From: an uncultured Erysipelotrichaceae bacterium | Lineage (GTDB): Bacteria > Bacillota_I > Bacilli_A > RF39 > UBA660 | Length of the DNA stretch: 26,439 bases | Reading direction: 5' to 3' | Assembly (NCBI GenBank): GCA_902783915.1 | Contig: CACZSX010000011.1 | Location: 1-26,439, forward strand | Shown here: piece after piece, positions 1 to 6,262 of the stretch | Layout: each line of letters begins with the position of its first letter | Numbering within the stretch: the stretch's first letter is position 1 | Notes under the pieces: model-generated | Told to the model about the DNA's origin: nothing | The model's database searches: none | Seen by the model: the letters and a program-made list of their open reading frames with translations, nothing else | Position numbers and translations under genes: made by a program

Positions 1-348
1 AAAAGATTAATACTAGATAATATAGATGAATTCTTAAAAGAATTAGGTAGTGGTTATTGTTATATAGCTAATGAATATAAGATAAAAATAGGATATAGAT
101 ATAATTATATAGATTTATTGTTATTTAATATAGATTTTGATTGTTATGTAGTAATAGAGTTAAAAGTAACTGAATTAAGAAAAGAATATATTGGTCAAAT
201 ACTAACATATAAGAATTATATAGATAATAATATAAGAAAATATCATAATGAAACAATAGGTATAATAATATCTAAGAAAGATAATAAATATATTATGTCT
301 TATTGTACTGATAGTAGGATAATAAGTAGAGAATATATATTAATATAA
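1..348 (+). CDS. YhcG/DUF1016-type PDDEXK nuclease, C-terminal part (5' end outside window)
   Basis: The reading frame is open from base 1 to the TAA at 346-348, giving 115 residues with no start, so this is the 3' end of a longer gene. The residues resemble the nuclease half of the YhcG/DUF1016 family: a segment around FLKELGSGYCYI, then a YIDLLLF strand, then CYVVIELKVTELRKEYIGQI, which matches the D...ExK core of PDDEXK nucleases (Asp in YIDLL, Glu-x-Lys in IELK). A later TIGIIIS strand is also typical. Members are linked to DNA cleavage and in places to phage defence; the role here is unknown because the N-terminal half is not visible. Family call is by recognition of motifs only. Confidence 0.72.
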   Translation, partial: KRLILDNIDEFLKELGSGYCYIANEYKIKIGYRYNYIDLLLFNIDFDCYVVIELKVTELRKEYIGQILTYKNYIDNNIRKYHNETIGIIISKKDNKYIMSYCTDSRIISREYILI

Positions 349-373
349 ATTTAAAGAAAAATAAGTTACTTTG

Positions 374-402
374 TTTACAAGCCTTATAAATTGGTATAAA
401 AT
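374..402 (+). promoter_or_regulatory. Predicted sigma-A-type promoter for lysS
   Basis: TTTACA (374-379), a 17-bp spacer and TAAAAT (397-402) lie just upstream of the lysS ribosome binding site GAGGTG (409-414). The short distance implies a very short 5' leader. Prediction by eye only. Confidence 0.45.
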
Positions 403-422
403 TATATTGAGGTGTGTTGTTT

Positions 423-1898
423 ATGCGTGAGTATACAGAGCAAGAACTAGTAAGAAGAGAAAAAGCAAAAAAGCTAGTAGAAAGAGGTATTGATCCATTT
501 GGTTCTAGATTTGATGTTACATCTGATTCTAAAACTATTAAAGAATTATATGGTGAATGTACAAACGAGGAATTAGAAGAAAAAGATATTGAAGTATCTG
601 TAGCTGGAAGAATAATGACTAAAAGAGGTAAGGGTAAAGCTGGATTTATGCATATTCAAGATAAGTATGGTCAAATTCAAATTTATGTTAAACTTGATAA
701 TGTTGGAGAGCAAGAGTATGAATTATTTGATATGGCAGATATAGGCGATATAGTTGGTATTAAAGGTAAAGTTTTTAGAACTCATATGGGAGAATTAAGC
801 GTTAAAGCCTTAGAATATATTCATTTATCAAAAGCATTAAGACCATTACCTGAAAAATATCATGGTCTTACTGATGTTGAAGAAAGATTTAGAAGAAGAT
901 ATGTTGATTTAATAATGAATGAAGATGCAAGAAGAATAGCATTTATGCGTCCTAAAATTATTAGAAGTATACAAAATTATTTAGATAGCAATGGATATGT
1001 TGAAGTAGAGACTCCTATACTTGGTACAATATTAGGAGGAGCTGCTGCAAAACCATTTATTACACATCATAATACATTAGATTTAGATATGTATTTAAGA
1101 ATTGCTACTGAACTTAATTTAAAGAGATTATTAGTAGGCGGAATGGATGCGGTATATGAAATAGGTAGATTATTTAGAAATGAAGGAATGGATAGAAAAC
1201 ATAATCCTGAATTTACTACTGTTGAGTTATATAAAGCATATAGTGACTTAGATGGTATGAAAAAAGTATGCGAAGATATATTTAGGAAATGTGTTTATGA
1301 TGCCACTGGAAGTTATGTTCTTAATTGGAAAGATCATGAGATAGATTTTTCTAAACCATTTAAGAGTGCTAATATGGTAGATTTAATTAAAGAAAAAACT
1401 GGTATAGATTTTTATAAAGAAATGACTATAGATGAAGCTAAGAAATTAGCGCGTGAACATAATGTAGAAATACAAGATCATTTTGAAGTTGGGCACATAA
1501 TTAATGCATTTTTTGAAACGTTTGTAGAAGAAACATTGATTGAACCAACATTCGTATGTGAATATCCAATTGAAGTAAGTCCTCTTGCGAAGAAATGTAA
1601 GGATGAGAGATTTACACAAAGATTTGAAATATTTATATGCGGTTCTGAATATGGTAATGCATTTACAGAATTAAATGATCCAATAGATCAATTAGAACGA
1701 TTTGAAAATCAATTAAAAGAGAAGAATCTTGGTAATGATGAAGCAAATGATTTGGATGAAGATTATGTAGAAGCATTAGAGTATGGGATGCCACCTGCTG
1801 GTGGACTAGGTATTGGTATTGACAGACTTGTTATGATGATAACAGGATCTGAAAATATACGTGAGGTAATTTTATTTCCTCACATGAAAAATAAGTAG
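423..1898 (+). CDS. lysS: Lysyl-tRNA synthetase, class II
   Basis: Charges tRNA-Lys with lysine in the cytoplasm. The product is 491 aa, the usual length for class II LysRS. The N-terminal part is an OB-fold anticodon-binding domain (about 50-150, with SVAGRIMTKRGKGKAGF). The catalytic domain carries motif 2 (EIGRLFRNEGMDRKHNPEF, with the key Arg) and motif 3 near the end (GGLGIGIDRLVM). I chose ATG at 423 because GAGGTG lies 8 bases upstream; GTG (414) and TTG (417) in the same frame overlap that site. The permease gene begins 11 bases after the stop with its own AGGAGG, so the two are probably co-transcribed. Confidence 0.97.
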   Translation: MREYTEQELVRREKAKKLVERGIDPFGSRFDVTSDSKTIKELYGECTNEELEEKDIEVSVAGRIMTKRGKGKAGFMHIQDKYGQIQIYVKLDNVGEQEYELFDMADIGDIVGIKGKVFRTHMGELSVKALEYIHLSKALRPLPEKYHGLTDVEERFRRRYVDLIMNEDARRIAFMRPKIIRSIQNYLDSNGYVEVETPILGTILGGAAAKPFITHHNTLDLDMYLRIATELNLKRLLVGGMDAVYEIGRLFRNEGMDRKHNPEFTTVELYKAYSDLDGMKKVCEDIFRKCVYDATGSYVLNWKDHEIDFSKPFKSANMVDLIKEKTGIDFYKEMTIDEAKKLAREHNVEIQDHFEVGHIINAFFETFVEETLIEPTFVCEYPIEVSPLAKKCKDERFTQRFEIFICGSEYGNAFTELNDPIDQLERFENQLKEKNLGNDEANDLDEDYVEALEYGMPPAGGLGIGIDRLVMMITGSENIREVILFPHMKNK

Positions 1899-1909
1899 AG
1901 GAGGGTTTC

Positions 1910-3286
1910 ATGAGAAACAAAAGTGTATTAAAAGCGTTTGGTATAATGTTATTTGTAACATTTATACTAACATGGGTTATTCCATCTTCAGTAATGGGAA
2001 ATGGTGTAACTATTGGAAAAATTGCACCAACAGGTTGGGCGGATATTTTTACATCACTTGAAATTGTTGCACAATATTTCCTAAAACCAGCAATATTTGT
2101 GTTATTTGTTGGTATGTTTTATGGAGTTGCTAATAAGTCAGGGGCATTAAAAGGAGTAGTTGATTATTTAGTATCAAAATTTAAAAAGAAAAAAGGATTA
2201 TTTGTAATAATTACCGCTATTTTTTATGCATTAGTTACAGCATTAACTGGTATGTATTTACAATTGTTTATGTTTATACCATTATCAATAGCTGTATTAC
2301 TTGGTCTTAAGTATAATAAAGTTCAAAGTGTACTTGCAACAGTAGGCGCTAGTACTATTGGATTGTTAGCAGCAATATTTAACAGTATGATAAATGCTAT
2401 GGCTAGTACAGATGCAAACCCATATTTATGGATAAAAATTGTATTATTAGTTGTATTAGTAGCATTAACAGTATTATATATAATTAAAGTTGCTCCAAAG
2501 AAAGAAAAGAAAGAAGAAAAAGAAGAAAGTATAATGTTTATACCTACAGCAAGAGCTGCTAAGAAAAAAGTAAATGTAAAAGGATTATCATTAGCAATTA
2601 TTCTAGGACTTATATTTGTAGTATTTGTACTTGGATTAACACCATGGAAGAATGCGGACGCATTTGCTAATGCATATACTGCAATTAAAAATGTAAAGAT
2701 TGGTAATTTTAATATTTTTAATTCAATATTGGGAACATTTGAAGTATTTGGTAGTTGGACATATAATTCACTATATCCAACTATAGCATTAAGTATTATA
2801 ATTCTTGCTATATCAACACGTTTATCATTTGGTGAAATGATAGAAAGTGCTATAGAAGGTGCTAAAAAAGTTATGGGAGTTGCTATACTTTCTGCAATCA
2901 TAAGTTTAGTAGTAATATTTGCATTAAATTCTGGATTTGTTGGAACTATTATTAATATAATATCTAAGAATGGTAATATTGCTCTTGCTACAGTAGCTTC
3001 ATTTATAGGCGTTCCATTTATGACTGAAGAAACTTACGCAATACAATATATAATGTCAGGTTTATATTATTCAGTAAATAATAAAGAATTATTATCATTA
3101 TATGGATTAATAATTCAAACAACATTTGGTACAGTAATGTTATTGGCACCATCAAGTGTATTATTAATGATGGGACTTGCATATGTTGAAGAAGGATATG
3201 GCAAGTGGCTTAAATACATTTGGAAATTTGTATTAGCAACATTTGTAGCAGTATTAATTGCTATAACAGTAGCAACATTAATATAA
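1910..3286 (+). CDS. Polytopic membrane permease, YfcC/C4-dicarboxylate-carrier-like
   Basis: A 458-aa very hydrophobic protein with about 10-12 predicted membrane segments and a Lys/Glu-rich cytoplasmic loop in the middle (about residues 195-225, KKEKKEEKEES). The overall pattern, with an early segment after a GW-containing loop, two halves and small-residue-rich helices, resembles the YfcC family in the ion-transporter superfamily (C4-dicarboxylate anaerobic carriers, basic amino-acid antiporters). I infer an ion-coupled uptake carrier for an organic or amino acid; the substrate cannot be read from the sequence. The start is fixed by AGGAGG 8 bases upstream. It follows lysS closely and ends in a strong terminator. 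Lysine transport is conceivable from the lysS linkage but is speculation. Confidence 0.6.
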   Translation: MRNKSVLKAFGIMLFVTFILTWVIPSSVMGNGVTIGKIAPTGWADIFTSLEIVAQYFLKPAIFVLFVGMFYGVANKSGALKGVVDYLVSKFKKKKGLFVIITAIFYALVTALTGMYLQLFMFIPLSIAVLLGLKYNKVQSVLATVGASTIGLLAAIFNSMINAMASTDANPYLWIKIVLLVVLVALTVLYIIKVAPKKEKKEEKEESIMFIPTARAAKKKVNVKGLSLAIILGLIFVVFVLGLTPWKNADAFANAYTAIKNVKIGNFNIFNSILGTFEVFGSWTYNSLYPTIALSIIILAISTRLSFGEMIESAIEGAKKVMGVAILSAIISLVVIFALNSGFVGTIINIISKNGNIALATVASFIGVPFMTEETYAIQYIMSGLYYSVNNKELLSLYGLIIQTTFGTVMLLAPSSVLLMMGLAYVEEGYGKWLKYIWKFVLATFVAVLIAITVATLI

Positions 3287-3288
3287 AG

Positions 3289-3318
3289 CGAAGTAGAATA
3301 TTTCTACTTCGTTTTTTT
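3289..3318 (+). terminator. Rho-independent terminator after the lysS-permease operon
   Basis: A perfect 10-bp stem CGAAGTAGAA / TTCTACTTCG (3289-3298 and 3302-3311) with loop TAT is followed by seven T (3312-3318). It starts 2 bases after the permease stop codon. Confidence 0.9.
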
Positions 3319-3319
3319 A

Positions 3320-3348
3320 TTGTGTTTATTAATAAAAAGTTATATAAT
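3320..3348 (+). promoter_or_regulatory. Predicted promoter for the pilin/tail-fibre gene pair
   Basis: TTGTGT (3320-3325), a 17-bp spacer and a consensus TATAAT (3343-3348) lie directly after the preceding terminator, 16 bases before the ATG at 3365. The pair of genes thus appears to be its own transcription unit, closed by the terminator at 6187. Confidence 0.5.
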
Positions 3349-3364
3349 TATAATAGGTGATAGT

Positions 3365-5389
3365 ATGAATAAAAAAGGTTTTACGCTAGTTGAAGTAATA
3401 GTAAGTTTTGTACTTGTAACTGCTGTATCAATAGCATTATTTAGAGCAACTGTATCTATACAGCAAAGACAAAAAGCTAATATAGCTTTAAATTCTTTTA
3501 AAGCATTTAATTTAGCAATAAATAATGAAATACAATATGATTTTTTAACGGATAAAATACTTTCTACTAATGCATGTGGTACAAATTGTTATGATATTCA
3601 ATATGAAAGTAGAGGTACAATAAGAATAACATTAGATAAAGAAAATGGAATAATAAGTTATGGACCTTTTAAAGAAAAATTACCAGATGATTATACATTT
3701 TATGATAATATGACTATAACAAATTATTCATCAGCATCAGAAGGTTTAAATTCATATGTAGCGCTTACGATACCAGTAAAAAGTAATTATGATCCAAGTT
3801 TAACAAGTATAAAATACATGTATGAATACGATAGTGCAAAATCAGATGAAATTGATTTAAATCTACCGGATATGTGTGTTACATTTGCAAATAAAGTTGG
3901 ATCAGGTGGTCTATTTAGGGATGATCATGGTGATTTAAGATATAAAGGTAGTAATCCAGATAACTATGTAACATTTAATAATGAAATATGGAGAATAGTA
4001 GGAATATTTAATTGCAGAGTAAAATTAGTAAGAAAAGACTCAATAGGTACATTTTCATGGGATACATTACCAGCAAGCGATACACATGGAAATAGTGGGT
4101 ATGGTATAAATCAATGGGGTGCATCTGGGGCATATGCGGGTTCGGATTTGATGAGAGAATTAAATGGGGATTATTTAAATTCATCATTAAACTCAAATAC
4201 AAATTGGTACAATAACGCTGACAACGGGATAGGAAATGGTAATTTTAATAAGAATTATGTCTTAAAAGCAAATGCACAAGAGTTAATAGGAAATGCAATA
4301 TGGTATACAGGAGGGGTACCATATAATAACCCTGTAACACTAGCAGAAGCATATGTAGCAGAAAGAGGAACACAAGGAAAGATGTGTTCATCTGGAAGCC
4401 ATTGTAGTGATGAGGTAGAAAGAACATATACTTGGGCGGGCCAAGTAGGATTAATATATCCAAGTGATTTTGCATATGCTTCAGCAAATAATAATTGTAG
4501 TACAGATATAACATGGAATAATACATATTGTGATAATAATTGGATGTCAAATTATGGTTGGACAATATCACCGGCTCCAGATTCGTCACATGCTAATCGT
4601 GTCTGGCTTACTACTGCGAATAATGCTAGTAACAATAGTGCGCATGGAGCTATTGATGTACATCCAGTAGTATATCTAAAATCAAATGTTAAAGTAGCTG
4701 GCGAAGGTACAATAAGCAATCCATATGTGTTTACTATTGGAAATCAAGCAGTACCAAATTACAATCTAAATAGTATATATACTAGAATACAAAATTTAGA
4801 TACAAATATAACAAATATTGAAAATTCAACAACCGAAGTTCAAACAATATTAAGTAATTTAACAGATAATACAAATAGTAATAATATTTTCTTAAAAATA
4901 TATCCAATAGGTAGTATATATACAAGTACTACAGATACTAATCCAGGAACAATATTTGGTGGCACATGGGTAGCATTTGGAAGCGGAAGAACGCTAGTGG
5001 GAGTAGATACAAGCCAAACTGAATTTAATACAGTAGAAAAAACAGGTGGAGAAAAAACCCATACTTTAACAATTGCAGAAATGGCAAGTCATACTCATAC
5101 TAGAGGGACAATGGATATAATAGGCGAATTTAGAGCATATTCATCATATAATTTGAATAATACCAGTTTTGCGAGCAAATTAAAAGGCCCATTCTGGTAC
5201 AATACAAATGAATCCGATAACTATGGTACGTCAAAAGACTTAGCTGACGGATCATCTGATGCAGTAAGACAGATACATTTCCAAGCATCACGTGCATGGA
5301 CAGGTGAAACATCAAGTGTTGGTGATGGTAGTGCACACAACAATCTTCAACCATACATAACAGTATATATGTGGAAAAGGACGAATTAG
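3365..5389 (+). CDS. Prepilin-like surface protein with C-terminal phage tail-fibre-type domain
   Basis: A 674-aa multi-domain protein. Residues 1-30 are a type IV prepilin signal: basic NKK, then G^FTLVE with Glu at +5 of the mature protein, then a hydrophobic helix. About 185-465 is a domain starting YVTFNNEIWRIVGIF and ending VHPVVYLKSNVKVAGEGTISNPY, a pattern I associate with surface proteins of gut Firmicutes. About 475-503 is a heptad-like Asn-rich linker. Residues 504-674 resemble phage tail-fibre/baseplate tip domains: YPIGSIYTS, NPGTIFGGTW, GRTLVGVDTSQTEF, ASHTHT, and the ending NNLQPYITVYMWKRT. All eight cysteines are in the middle part (pairs CGTNC and CSSGSHC), suggesting extracellular disulfides. 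ATG 3365 follows AGGTGAT; an upstream in-frame start would break the prepilin signal. Domain calls come from recall; the function (adhesion or contact organelle tip) is inferred. Confidence 0.85.
   Translation: MNKKGFTLVEVIVSFVLVTAVSIALFRATVSIQQRQKANIALNSFKAFNLAINNEIQYDFLTDKILSTNACGTNCYDIQYESRGTIRITLDKENGIISYGPFKEKLPDDYTFYDNMTITNYSSASEGLNSYVALTIPVKSNYDPSLTSIKYMYEYDSAKSDEIDLNLPDMCVTFANKVGSGGLFRDDHGDLRYKGSNPDNYVTFNNEIWRIVGIFNCRVKLVRKDSIGTFSWDTLPASDTHGNSGYGINQWGASGAYAGSDLMRELNGDYLNSSLNSNTNWYNNADNGIGNGNFNKNYVLKANAQELIGNAIWYTGGVPYNNPVTLAEAYVAERGTQGKMCSSGSHCSDEVERTYTWAGQVGLIYPSDFAYASANNNCSTDITWNNTYCDNNWMSNYGWTISPAPDSSHANRVWLTTANNASNNSAHGAIDVHPVVYLKSNVKVAGEGTISNPYVFTIGNQAVPNYNLNSIYTRIQNLDTNITNIENSTTEVQTILSNLTDNTNSNNIFLKIYPIGSIYTSTTDTNPGTIFGGTWVAFGSGRTLVGVDTSQTEFNTVEKTGGEKTHTLTIAEMASHTHTRGTMDIIGEFRAYSSYNLNNTSFASKLKGPFWYNTNESDNYGTSKDLADGSSDAVRQIHFQASRAWTGETSSVGDGSAHNNLQPYITVYMWKRTN
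4874..5386 (+). repeat. Tail-fibre domain duplication, copy A (513 bp)
   Basis: Encodes residues 504-674 of the prepilin-like protein. It aligns without gaps to 5673-6185 (offset 799 bp, same frame, same length). I count about 23 differences in 171 residues. The DNA from about 5264 to 5306 is identical in both copies, including wobble positions. Confidence 0.9.
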
Positions 5390-5405
5390 AAAGGTGGTAT
5401 TAAAT

Positions 5406-6188
5406 ATGAAATTTAAAAAAATGACATTATTAGAAAAAATTCAAACAATAGTAATAGTTGTATTGGTATTAATAATAGTAGTAATAGGAACAAATTATAT
5501 AAATAAATTATATAAGAGTAATACTGAAAAAGAGTATAATAGTATAAATTATCTTGATGGCAATAATGAAGGGCATACAGTAGAAGAATTATATACATTA
5601 TTGCAAACTATGGAAACAAGAGTAAATAATTTATCAGTGCAAACACAAATAGAAAATTTAACAAATAAAGATAATAGTAATAATTTATTTTTAAAAACAT
5701 ATCCAGTTGGAAGTATTTATATAAGTAATACAAATACAAATCCAGGAACAATATTTGGTGGAACTTGGGCAGCGTTTGGAACTGGAAGAACATTAGTAGG
5801 AGTAGATACAAGCCAAACAGAATTTGATACTGTAGAAGAAACAGGTGGTGAAAAAACACATACTTTAACAATTGCAGAAACGCCAAGTCATACACATACT
5901 AGAGGGACAATGGATATAATAGGTGAATTTAGAGCATATTCTGAATATAATTTGAATAATACCAATTTTGCAACCAAATTAAAAGGTCCATTCTGGTACA
6001 ATACAAATGAATCCGATAACTATGGTACTTCAACTGATTTATCTAGCGGATCATCTGATACAGTAAGACAGATACATTTCCAAGCATCACGTGCATGGAC
6101 AGGCGAAACATCAAGTGTTGGTGGTGATGGAGCTCACAACAATCTTCAACCATATATAACAGTATATATGTGGAAAAGAACAGCATAA
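5406..6188 (+). CDS. Membrane-anchored protein with the same phage tail-fibre-type domain
   Basis: 260 aa. Residues about 14-34 form one strong membrane helix (TIVIVVLVLIIVVIGTNYI) after a basic N-terminus, so the rest is probably outside the cell. It is not a prepilin: there is no G^FTLxE. Residues about 60-90 look like a short coiled linker (VEELYTLLQTMETRVNNL). Residues 90-260 are the second copy of the tail-fibre domain (YPVGSIYIS, GRTLVGVDTSQTEF, SHTHT, NNLQPYITVYMWKRTA). ATG 5406 follows AAGGTGG by 8 bases; the in-frame GTG at 5394 lies inside that site. It starts 16 bases after its partner's stop and shares its terminator, so the two are likely co-expressed. The function is unknown; a trimeric or mixed assembly with the upstream protein is inferred. 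Confidence 0.85.
   Translation: MKFKKMTLLEKIQTIVIVVLVLIIVVIGTNYINKLYKSNTEKEYNSINYLDGNNEGHTVEELYTLLQTMETRVNNLSVQTQIENLTNKDNSNNLFLKTYPVGSIYISNTNTNPGTIFGGTWAAFGTGRTLVGVDTSQTEFDTVEETGGEKTHTLTIAETPSHTHTRGTMDIIGEFRAYSEYNLNNTNFATKLKGPFWYNTNESDNYGTSTDLSSGSSDTVRQIHFQASRAWTGETSSVGGDGAHNNLQPYITVYMWKRTA
5673..6185 (+). repeat. Tail-fibre domain duplication, copy B (513 bp)
   Basis: Partner of 4874-5386. It encodes residues 90-260 of the downstream protein, ungapped relative to copy A. The N-terminal parts of the two host genes are unrelated, so only the domain was duplicated. Confidence 0.9.
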
Positions 6189-6212
6189 AAATAGACTTAT
6201 GTCTATTTTTTT
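6187..6212 (+). terminator. Terminator after the tail-fibre-domain gene pair
   Basis: Perfect 10-bp stem AAAAATAGAC (6187-6196) / GTCTATTTTT (6201-6210), loop TTAT, T-run running on to 6212. The 5' arm begins within the TAA stop codon. Confidence 0.85.
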
Positions 6213-6262
6213 ATTGCATATAAATATATATTAAGGCACATAATTATATAGAAAGGAGAAAT

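Noticed and set aside
193..199. GGTCAAA heptads (also at 669-675 and 22539-22545) as CtsR sites
   Set aside because: All are single copies inside coding regions of unrelated genes; CtsR needs tandem heptads in a promoter.
4874..6185. Prophage remnant suggested by tail-fibre-like domains
   Set aside because: No other phage gene, integrase, lysis gene or attachment repeat is near. Both domains sit behind host-type membrane or pilin anchors with normal host promoters and a terminator.
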